A DNA stretch of 64,000 bases, taken from assembly GCF_025060755.1 (NCBI RefSeq), contig NZ_JANYUY010000001.1, forward strand, positions 372,001 through 436,000, read 5' to 3'. Below are positions 39,701-49,000 of this stretch, piece after piece (position 1 is the first letter of the stretch; each line of letters starts with the position of its first letter). A program made the position numbers and the translations under genes. The notes under the pieces were generated by a model. The model saw nothing but the letters and a program-made list of their open reading frames with translations, was not told the DNA's origin and did no database searches. The stretch comes from Paenibacillus doosanensis. Lineage in GTDB: Bacteria; Bacillota; Bacilli; Paenibacillales; NBRC-103111.

Positions 39701-39850
39701 TGCTCTGAAGCTTATTTCGTCCGTATCCAGCTTCAGCTGAATCGGCGTCTAACCATTCAGCTAGGATCGTTCTATGGGTAGACATTACTTTCGGGGGAGC
39801 CCCCGGATATCCACAGGATATTGCTGCGCATCATTTCCTAAACAAAAATA
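39608..39850 (+). repeat. dispersed terminator-associated repeat, copy C
   Basis: About 243 bp, beginning GAACAAATCCCCC and ending CCTAAACAAAAATA, almost identical to copy A. Its left part is translated as the tail of the ATP-grasp gene. Its right end abuts the U-tract of the tag terminator. Here the palindrome CGGGGG-AG-CCCCCG is perfect, whereas copies A and B have CGGGGGAGAACCCG. Confidence 0.85.
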
Positions 39851-39877
39851 AAGCGGCCCTATCAACAGGACCGCTTT
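39850..39877. terminator. intrinsic terminator of tag, possibly bidirectional
   Basis: AAAGCGG ... CCGCTTT with an inner CCT/AGG pairing. It is followed by ATTTTTGTTT on the minus strand and GTTTTTG on the plus strand, where it may also end the ATP-grasp transcript. Confidence 0.75.
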
Positions 39878-39895
39878 GTTTTTGAATCCGCCGCG

Positions 39896-40495
39896 TTAGC
39901 CGCGTTCATGCGCGTGCTCCGCTTGATGCCCGCAGCCGCCTTTGTACAGGTAGCATTGCGTCATGTGGTCGTTGACCATTCCGGTCGCCTGCATCAATGC
40001 GTAACAAATCGTCGATCCGACGAATTTGAAGCCGCGCTTGCGCAAGTCTTTGCTCAGCGCATCCGATTCGGCCGTGCTGGCCGGGACCTCGCTTAAAGAG
40101 CCCCAGCTGTTCAGAATCGGGCTGCCTCCGACAAACCGCCATATATATGCGTCGAAGCTGCCGAATTCCTCCTGAACTTTCAGCAATGCCCTGGCATTGG
40201 TTACCGCCGACTGCACTTTCAGTCGGTTGCGGATGATTCCCTCATTCGACAACAGCTCCTCGATCTTGGCGTCGTCATAGGCGGCAACCTTGAGCGGATC
40301 GAACCGGTCGAACGCTTCGCGGTAATGCTCCCGCTTCTTCAGCACCGTATACCAGCTTAGTCCCGCCTGCACTCCTTCGAGTATGAGCATCTCAAACCAT
40401 TTATGGTCGTCATGTACCGGAACTCCCCACTCCCGATCGTGGTAGTCCGCATATAGCGGGTCGCTATTCACCCAGCCGCAGCGCGTTTTCTCCAC
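39896..40495 (-). CDS. tag: DNA-3-methyladenine glycosylase I
   Basis: This 199-residue base-excision repair enzyme removes 3-methyladenine from DNA. It begins at GTG 40495 (GGAGGG 8 nt upstream) with EKTRCGWVNSDPLYADYHDREWGVP, containing the conserved Cys and His zinc ligands. LILEGVQAGLSWYTVLKKRE holds the helix-hairpin-helix region start and FVGSTICYALMQATGMVNDH the C-terminal ligand region. The tail YKGGCGHQAEHAHERG is His/Cys-rich. Single gene, ended by the hairpin at 39850. Confidence 0.95.
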   Translation of the reverse strand: MEKTRCGWVNSDPLYADYHDREWGVPVHDDHKWFEMLILEGVQAGLSWYTVLKKREHYREAFDRFDPLKVAAYDDAKIEELLSNEGIIRNRLKVQSAVTNARALLKVQEEFGSFDAYIWRFVGGSPILNSWGSLSEVPASTAESDALSKDLRKRGFKFVGSTICYALMQATGMVNDHMTQCYLYKGGCGHQAEHAHERG

Positions 40496-40639
40496 TCGCT
40501 ATCCCTCCATCTGTTCGTCATGGCTTTATCATACCATAGGACTTGGACAAGTTCTGTCATAGTTCGATCGGCAGATTGAAAAGAGCGGTCATTGATTCAT
40601 GGCCTGCGGTCGATAGAAAGCAGCGGACAAGCCGATTTT

Positions 40640-41425
40640 TCATTGGACCGGCAGTTCCCGTTCTTTGATATAAGCCGCGGGAAGCTTGCCCGTCTCCCGT
40701 TTGAAGATGCGGTGAAAATAAGACGGATCGCAGTAGCCCAAATAATCGGAAATATCTGCTACCGTTCTGCGGGAATGCGTCAGCAAATAAACGGCCGTCT
40801 TTACCCTTAGCGCGTGAACGTAACCGCCTATCGTTTGCCCGGTCACCCCGCTGAACAGCGAAGCGGCGTAATTGGGGCTTTTGCCGATCGCGTTCGCCAA
40901 ATCTTCTTTGGTCACTTTTTCCCGGTAATGATTTTGGATGTACGCTTTCATCAGCTCGATATGCCGTTCCTTCACGGAGGTCGGCTTGCCTTCGTCCAGC
41001 TCCCGGTTCCAATGCGTCAATATTTCGAGCGCCAGCGATTGGCACATCGCTTCGCGGTATGGCAGCTGTTCATTCCATTCTTCATGCATCATCCGGAACC
41101 TTTGCAGCAGCAGCTCGTATTTTCCCGTTTTCCATTTGCAAAAGTCCTGCGCCGACAGTAGCGGCAGCGCCGGAGACGACGTTTCGTCGCGAAAAGCGGC
41201 GACATATTTCTCATGCATGACAGTCGGGATGCTCTTGCCGTAAAAAGGAACGCCGCTCGGGATCAGCAGCAAATCCCCCTTCTCCAGCATCAGCTTTTCC
41301 TGATGAACCCAGTATAAGCATTTGCCGTAAGTGACGAGAATGAGCAAATACCACGGGGCTCCTTCCTCATATTCCTCAAACCACTGGACTCCCGTATCCT
41401 GACGAACGGTTTCCATATGCAGCAT
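40640..41425 (-). CDS. AraC-family regulator with N-terminal cupin domain
   Basis: This 261-residue protein has an N-terminal ligand-binding cupin (YWVHQEKLMLEKGDLLLIPSGVPFYG). The C-terminal double helix-turn-helix is at about 165-255 (TKEDLANAIGKSPNYAASLFSG and VADISDYLGYCDPSYFHRIFKRETGKLPAAY, the AraC signature). The ATG at 41425 follows AGCAGGTGA. It is divergent from the pyruvate kinase gene 139 bp away, which it might regulate; that is conjecture. Confidence 0.9.
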   Translation of the reverse strand: MLHMETVRQDTGVQWFEEYEEGAPWYLLILVTYGKCLYWVHQEKLMLEKGDLLLIPSGVPFYGKSIPTVMHEKYVAAFRDETSSPALPLLSAQDFCKWKTGKYELLLQRFRMMHEEWNEQLPYREAMCQSLALEILTHWNRELDEGKPTSVKERHIELMKAYIQNHYREKVTKEDLANAIGKSPNYAASLFSGVTGQTIGGYVHALRVKTAVYLLTHSRRTVADISDYLGYCDPSYFHRIFKRETGKLPAAYIKERELPVQ

Positions 41426-41564
41426 CGCGGGGTCACCTGCTCTATATAACGTAGTTTTTCGATACTATTATACATTTGCCGTACTATATTTCATAGTCTA
41501 ATTCGACAATTTTCCCTACAATGAGTTCCAACAGCATATAAACAACAAGGAGTGGAACTGATCC

Positions 41565-42983
41565 ATGCTACGTAAAACGAAAATATTGTGCACTATGGGA
41601 CCTGCCTGTGATTCGATCGATACACTGAAAGAACTGATTCGCGCCGGAATGAACGGAGCCCGGATTAATATGGCCCACGGCGAATTGTCGGATCATGCCG
41701 GACGGATCGCAAAAGTGCGTCAGGCTGCGGAAGAGCTCGGCGCAACGGTCTCCATCCTGATCGACATTAAAGGGCCGGAAATTCGCATCGGACTTCTGGA
41801 AGAGGCTTCCTACGAGCTTCACACCGGCGGCGAGCTGACATTAACGACGGAACAGATCAAAGGCACGGCCAACCGGATTTCCGTCTCTTATCCGCAACTG
41901 ACTCAGGATGTCGGCGTAGGCTCGCGCATTCTGATCGACGACGGATTGATCGAGCTGCGCGTCGAAGCGATCGAAGGCACCGAGATCCGCTGCCGCATTT
42001 TGAACGGCGGTGTGATCAAACCGCGCAAAGGCGTCAATCTGCCGGGCGTACACACCTCCCTGCCGGGCGTAACGGAAAAAGACGTCCTGCACATTCAGTT
42101 CTCCGTTGAACAGAACGTCGATTTCATCGCTGCTTCCTTCGTGCGGAAAGCAAGCGACATTATGGAAATCCGGAAAATTTTGGAGGAAAAGAAAGCCTCT
42201 CACATTCAAATTATTTCCAAAATCGAAAACCAGGAAGGCGTAGACAATCTGGATGAAATTTTGGAAGCCTCCGATGGGCTTATGGTCGCCCGCGGCGACC
42301 TCGGCGTCGAAATTCCGGTGGAGGATGTGCCGATCATTCAGAAGCAGATGATCGCCAAAGGCAATGCCGTCGGCAAAACGGTCATTACCGCGACGCATAT
42401 GCTCGATTCGATGCAATCGAACCCTCGGCCGACTCGCGCGGAAGCGTCCGACGTGGCGAATGCCGTCTATGACGGCACCGACGTGCTGATGCTGTCCGGG
42501 GAAACGGCCGCAGGCAAATATCCGGTGGAGTCCGTCCGGACGATGGCGGCTATCGCAACGAACATCGAAGCGACGCTGCCTTACAGCGAGATGCTGTCGC
42601 AGAAAGCGGCGCTGCGCAAAACGAACATCACGGAAGTAATCAGCCAAGCCGCCGTAGGCTCTTCGCTCGACCTGGAGGCGCAGGCGATCATTACTCCGAC
42701 GGAGACCGGGTTCAGCGCGCGGATGGTATCCAAATACCGTCCGAAATCTCCGATTATCGCGGTTACCGCCAACGATTGGGTGCTGCGCCGCCTTACGCTA
42801 TGCTGGGGAGTCACTCCGGTCCCAGGACCGAAAGCGGAATCGACCGACGCCATGTTCGAATCGGCTATCGGCAGCGGCGTGAAATCCGGCATCATCAAGC
42901 AGGGCGACTTGATCGTCGTTAGCGCAGGCGTTCCGGTGGGGCAATCCGGGTCCACCAATCTGATTAAAATTCAGAATGTCTAA
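41565..42983 (+). CDS. pyk: pyruvate kinase, divergent short paralogue
   Basis: This 472-residue protein has the full pyruvate kinase barrel: KTKILCTMGPA at the N-terminus, IISKIENQEGVDNLDEIL, the signature GLMVARGDLGVEIP, and ARGDLG-type metal and substrate residues retained. SNPRPTRAEASDVANAV and the C-terminal allosteric domain end at SGSTNLIKIQNV. It lacks the extra C-terminal phosphohistidine domain of Bacillus Pyk (about 585 residues). Two residues that bind potassium in typical enzymes are replaced: the usual NFSHG is NMAHG (Ser to Ala37) and DTKGPEIR is DIKGPEIR (Thr to Ile68). The ribosome site CAAGGAGTGG precedes ATG 41565. It is probably not the only pyruvate kinase of the cell. 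Confidence 0.93.
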   Translation: MLRKTKILCTMGPACDSIDTLKELIRAGMNGARINMAHGELSDHAGRIAKVRQAAEELGATVSILIDIKGPEIRIGLLEEASYELHTGGELTLTTEQIKGTANRISVSYPQLTQDVGVGSRILIDDGLIELRVEAIEGTEIRCRILNGGVIKPRKGVNLPGVHTSLPGVTEKDVLHIQFSVEQNVDFIAASFVRKASDIMEIRKILEEKKASHIQIISKIENQEGVDNLDEILEASDGLMVARGDLGVEIPVEDVPIIQKQMIAKGNAVGKTVITATHMLDSMQSNPRPTRAEASDVANAVYDGTDVLMLSGETAAGKYPVESVRTMAAIATNIEATLPYSEMLSQKAALRKTNITEVISQAAVGSSLDLEAQAIITPTETGFSARMVSKYRPKSPIIAVTANDWVLRRLTLCWGVTPVPGPKAESTDAMFESAIGSGVKSGIIKQGDLIVVSAGVPVGQSGSTNLIKIQNV

Positions 42984-43041
42984 GATTCAAATGGCCCCTC
43001 CGCTCTTTTTCACCTCACTTCATCCGCGCAAGAAAATAAGA

Positions 43042-43071
43042 AAAGCTGCAGAGAACGTTCTCTGCAGCTTT
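43042..43071. terminator. bidirectional terminator between pyk and the lyase gene
   Basis: A perfect 30-bp palindrome (AAAGCTGCAGAGAAC and its complement) followed by TTGCTTT on the plus strand. It serves the convergent pyk and polysaccharide-lyase genes. Confidence 0.8.
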
Positions 43072-43094
43072 TTGCTTTGTTTCGGGTTAGCCGC

Positions 43095-46000
43095 CTAGCG
43101 GTCTGCTGCGCCCTTGCCGTTAAACAGCGCGAACATCAATGCCGCCGCTTCCGCTCTGGTCATTGCGGCTTGCGGGTCCAGCCGCATGCCGCTTTTGCCG
43201 TGCAGCAATTCGTCGCGCAGCAGCAGCGCCGCCGCTCCCCGGGCATATCCGGAGACGGCCTGGCCGTCGGAATAATCATTCAACCTTCTTTCATCCTCCG
43301 CCGTCGCATCGATCGACGCGCCGTACAGCGCACGCGCCGCGAATACGGCCGCTTCTTCCCTGCTGACCGTCTGCTCGGGAGCAAACCTTGCCTGGCCGAC
43401 ACCCTGAACCCATCCGGCTTCATAGCCCGCTTGCACAGCCTTATACTCCCAGGAGCTTGGGGAAATATCCGTAAAAGGCAGCTCTTGCGCCGGCTTGGAG
43501 GCGGCTTGCCGCTGCATGGTCTTAACGAGCAGCTTCATCCATTCCGCGCGGGTCACCGGAGCGTCCGGCTCGAACTTGCCGTCTGCTCTGCCTTCGATAA
43601 TGCCTTTGGCCGCCAAAACCGACACGGCACGAGCCGCCCAATGAGACGAAGGCATATCGGCGAACGAAAGGTTGTTGATTGAAACTTGGTACGTGCTGAA
43701 ATGATCCGTTACAAATCGAACCGTATGCGTCGCTTCGTCATACCGTCCCGCTTTATTCTCCGGCGGATTGGAACCGTTAATATAGAAGACGGTCAATAAA
43801 CCAGGGTCCTCTCCTTGCTGCAAAGCGTAAGGAAGGCTGACCGTCACAGGAGAGAGCAAGCGGTCGATTGCCGCCGTGCCGCCGGCGGAATTCGTTCCTT
43901 GCAAGCGCAATTCGAACGCCGGGGCGCTGCCCGCTTGCGTCTGCATGACGCTGATTTGGAACGCGTTCAGTCCATCCAGCGCAAGCGATTCCGGCAGCCA
44001 TTCCAGGGCAACCCCGTTCAGCTCTGTGCGTAGCCTCGTATAGCCGTAATCGCCCAGGTTGGTGAACATAGCTGCGGGCAGCTGCAGCGAAGCGGGCTTC
44101 GCCGCATCCGGCGTCTCCAGCCGGATCGTTAAGTCGCCGCTCTGCGGCAGCGGCAGACCGGCCGCCTGCAGCCGCTGCGAGGCCGCCGTGCGCAGCTCGT
44201 CAAGCCGGGCGAGCTGCGCCGTTAGATCATCGGCGGTCAGTGCCGCCGACGAGGAATCCGCGGCCTCCGGCGCCGCTTCGAGGACGCTCAGCCGATCGAG
44301 CGCCGCTTGCAGCGCTTGGCGCTGCGATGCGCCGCCGCTATCGCCGGCCTGCTGCTGCAGCAGGCGCTCCAGCTCGGCCAGCGCGGATACCGCGCCGCTC
44401 ACGCCGCTCGCGCTGTCGCCTCCGGCGCTGCTGCCGCTGCGGTGGCTCCTGCTTCCGCTACCGCCGTCGCCTCCGCTTCCGCTGCCGCCATCGCCTCCGC
44501 TTCCGCTTCCGCTTCCGCCATCGCCTCCGCTTCCGCTTCCGCCATCGCCTCCGCTTCCGCTTCCGCTGCCGCCATCGCCTCCGCTTCCGCCTCCGCTGCC
44601 GCCATCGCCTCCGCTTCCGCTGCCGCCATCGCCTCCGCTTCCGCTTCCGCCATCGCCTCCGCTTCCGCTTCCGCTGCCGCCATCGCCTCCGCTTCCGCTG
44701 CCGCCATCGCCTCCGCTTCCGCTGCCGCCGTCGCTTCCGCTTCCGCTGCCTCCGTCGCCTCCGCTTCCGCTGCCGCCATCGCCTCCGCTTCCGCTGCCGC
44801 CATCGCCTCCGCTTCCGCTGCCGCCATCGCCTCCGCTTCCGCTGCCGCCGTCGCCTCCACTTCCGCTGCCTCCGTCGCCTCCGCCTCCGCTTCCGCCATC
44901 GCCTCCGCTTCCGCTGCCGCCGTCGCCTCCGCTTCCGCCATCGCCTCCGCTTCCGCTGCCGCCATCGCCTCCGCTTCCGCTGCCGCCATCGCCTCCGCTT
45001 CCGCTGCCGCCATCGCCTCCGCTTCCGCTGCCGCCATCGCCTCCGCTTCCGCCGTCGCCTCCGCTTCCGCTGCCGCCGTCGCCTCCGCTTCCGCTGCCGC
45101 CGTCGCCTCCGCTTCCGCCATCGCCTCCGCTTCCGCTGCCGTCATCGCCTCCGCTTCCGCTGCCGCCATCGCCTCCGCTTCCGCTGCCGCCGTCGCCTCC
45201 ACCCGGTGCTGCGGCCACCGTCACGGCGCTGGTTGCCCGCTCACTTCCGTCGGCGGTGCGCACGGTAATTACCGCGCGGCCCGCTGACAGCGCTGTGACG
45301 ACGCCCTGCGAGTCGACGCCGGCTACCGACGCGTCGGAGCTTTCGAATACTAGCTGTCCGTTCACCGCATCCGCCGGTGTTACGGACACCTGGAGCATGG
45401 CGGTCTCGCCGATGCCCAGCGTCAAGCTCGCCGGCGTCACTGCGACATGATCGGCCGTCGGCACGAACGTGTACACGCTGACATCATCGATGTAGACCGG
45501 CGCGTCGACCGCGCCGTAGCTTGTGCTGAAGCGGATGCCGTCGATCGCGCTCCCTTCGTTCCAGAATACGGCGTCCGCGGCGATCAAAGCGCCGTCCGCG
45601 TACAGCTGGAACCGCTGCCGGCTTACGTCCACATCCAGCTTGACCGTATGCCAATTTAATGTAGCAACCTTGATCAAATCTGTCGTTACATTGCCCGGGC
45701 CCGTCAGCTTCAGCGTCCCGTTGGAGCTAAGCTTGATCAGTGACGTGCTTCCGTTCATTAACTCGAAGGCCGAAAATTTGCCTGTATTTTTCTCGCGAAA
45801 TTTCCATTCGGCGACGAATCTGCCGGTTTGAGGGGCAAACGTCCGGCTGGCCGCATCGGAAAATTTGCTGTCGTTATCGTTCAGCAGCAAGCTTTTGTTT
45901 GCCACCGAAGGCATCTCCGCCACGGATACTTCGGCCGTCGACGCTTTATCTGCAATCGTCCAGCCTTCCGGCTTCGCGCCGGTGTCCGTGCCGTTGAAAT

Positions 46001-49000
46001 TATCGTACAGGAGAGGGGAAGCGCCGAATACGTAGACGATCACATCGTCAACATACAGAGCCGTCGACGCATTGTCCTTCTCCGTTGCAATGCGAAGCCC
46101 GTCGATGCCGCTTCCCGCATGACTGAATGGTATGCCGATAGCGGCAAGCGTCCCGTTCACGCTGATGTCGAACGTATTTCTGACCGGATCGATCCGAAGC
46201 TTCGCTTGATTCCACATGCCTTGGGCGACCGCGGCCACCTGCCGCTCTCGGCCGTCCGCATCCTGCACGCTCAATACGTCGTCATGCGCCCGCAATACGA
46301 TTGCTGCGGTCACCCCGTCCGTCAGCTCGAAGGCCGGTGCGGCTCCTGGGGCGGTCGAAGCCCACTTCCATTCCAGCTCGAATTTCGTGGTCTGGCGGGC
46401 AAAATCCCGCGACGCCGCCACAGAGCCGCTGCCGCTTCTATCGAGCAGCCGCAGCGACAGACCGTCGGCGCCGCTCAGTCCGACGAGCGAAGCGGTCGTA
46501 TCCTTATCCGTTGAGACGTTCCAATCCTCCGGCTGGTTGCCCGCCGTTTGCCCGTCGAACACATCGTATACATGCGCGATCGGAGGTACGGCCGGAAGCG
46601 GGTCCGGCACATTGCCCGGTTCTGCGGCAGGTGTGGCAGGTTCCGGCCGCGGTTTTGCCGGGTCCGTATCAAAGACGGCATGCAGCGTTTTGCCCATCGT
46701 CCCGTTCACGTTCACGGTCAATTTGATCGTCGGCGACAGCTGCGTCACGAATACTTGCTCGTCGGAGGACAATACCCCGGCTGCCGAACGGTTTAATTCC
46801 AGCTCGATCGTCCCCGTATTCTCCAGCGTCGGATCGGCTACGGCTAGCTCCAGCTTGCCGCCGTCCTCCTGCTCCTTGACCATAACGGACGCCGGACGGC
46901 TGCTTGTGATGAAATCCGCCGTCGCCGGCTCCTCCTTCCAGAAGTTCGCGGCCGTAATATGCAGCTGCTGCTCGCGCACCGCTTGCACCGCCGGGGAATT
47001 GCTGATAATCGTCACCCCGGGATGCGCAGCGTAATCGCTCGTTTGCTGGGCCGATTTGTTCGGCAGCACGATATAGCTGTAGGTCCCGTTATCCGGGTTA
47101 TGCCCATGGTCGAACCACATCGTCAAAAATCGGTTCGTCCGCACATCGGAAGAAGTCGTCGGGTTATCGTTAATATCGAGCCAGGTGCCGCTGCGCTGCT
47201 CCCGCAGCATATGCACGCTCGGCGCATCCGGAAACACGTAACCGATATCCGCTCCGGGCGCATTGCCGGTAAGATGAGCCCAATGCGTCTGCTCGCTAAC
47301 CTGCGACCAGCCCGCATCGGCAGGCATCGTCACCCCGTCGACGACAAACGGATTGTCGCCGGCAGCGTTCAGCTTACGCTGATCGACGGTCGTCTCGATC
47401 GTGCGGTCGTCGCTGCTGCTGATCCCGGCTCCGAGAGCGACGATTTCGTCGTCGAACATAAACCACGACTTGTTCGCCGTCAGCGTCGTGCCGATCTGCT
47501 GCAGGTTCATTCCCGTCGCGCCGTACGCTCCCAGCGCGACGCCCCCGGCCCAGGAATTGCCGGGCGCCGCTTCCCCGTCGCCGTACTGGTAGTTCGTAAA
47601 CGTGCGCTCCCGCGTATCCACTGTCGTTCCCGGCAAACGGTACAAATTGACGGTCGGCCAGTAATCGTTCGTATACTGGTTTTTATCCGCGTTGTACAAA
47701 TACGTCATACCGTCCCCGGTATACCAGCCTTTGCCGTTTTCCCCGTTCGTCAGCTCGTACGTCTGAATCCGCTTCGAGCTTTTGCTGACGCCGAACGCAT
47801 ATTGATCGCCGCGGTGCACCGACCGCGCCATCCCGTTCAGCTCGTAATGCGCCGGCCCGTCTCCCTCGGCTACAATCGCCGGATCGGCCATCCATTGCTT
47901 CACCGTCTGAATCGTCTCCGCATCGCTTAATTGCTTGTAATAGTTGAAGTCCGCGTTCGCCGTCAAATAATGCTTGATCAGCTGCTTCATCTTCAGCGCA
48001 TCGTCCGCAGGCGCGAATTGGGCGAGCCTCGCCATTCCGGCAATAATGCCTCCCGCCGCCTGATTGACCGTGTTCGCCTCTCTGGCGATGGCCCGGCCGC
48101 GGACCATATCCATCACCTGGCCGTTATAGATGATAGGAGCGAAAGCATCGTTAACCCAGCGGAATACATTCGATGCTTGCGGGTCGGTGACCTCCCAGTC
48201 GGTGCCGGCGAGCATATACAGCAAATTGCCGACGCCGCGGATCAGCACCTCTCCGTAGCTTCCCGTGTAAGCGACGGTGGAATGCTGGACGAACGAGCCG
48301 TCTTCGTAAAAACCGTCTCCGGAGGTCACATAAGGAAACAGCGGGCTCATCTGCTCGCGTACATGCGTTAAGCGAGTGTCGTCCTTCGTCACGACGCCCA
48401 TGATGAGCTCTACCGTCAAAATGTCCGAACGGTTGGCCCCGGTCTGCGTGAAGCTCGGAAGCGAAATATCCCCGATAAAATGATCCATCGTCCCGACGTA
48501 CCGGCTGAGCTGCTGCGGCGTCAAAACGTCGTACAGCAGCACCGTCAGATCGGCCAGCCGCAGCGGCGCGCCGATTTGCCAGTTCCACCAGTTGCCGTAC
48601 TGAATGCCCGTTTCGTTATATTGATTGGCGTACAGCCAGTCCAAAGCTTCTATTATATCGTCCCGCAGCCCGATATGATGGTAGAGCGCGCCGCCTTTCA
48701 TCGAATACGCAAGCGCCATCGTTTTCAGCCGGGTGTAGTTCGTCGTCACCCCGTCGGATACCGTGTCGGAAGGAAGCACGTCGCTCCACAAATAGGATCG
48801 TCCCGGATCGGTGTTCAACGTGCTCCAGTAATTGGCCGCGCTCGTATTGGTCGACGAAACGATCTCCGCAATGTTCGCATCCGTAGTATCAATGGCGGCT
48901 CCGCCGTCCAGCGTTTTTTTCCATTTTAGCCGCATGAGGTCGAATGCATCGGCCGGCTCCGCCTGCTGCCGCACCGTTACGGTCGTGGCCGCCGTCTTTC

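Noticed and set aside
44059-45450. Long Pro/Leu-, Ala/Ser- and Arg-rich frames on both strands over the lyase linker
   Set aside because: They are by-products of the short-period Gly-Ser-Asp repeat, which keeps every frame free of stops; composition is not protein-like.
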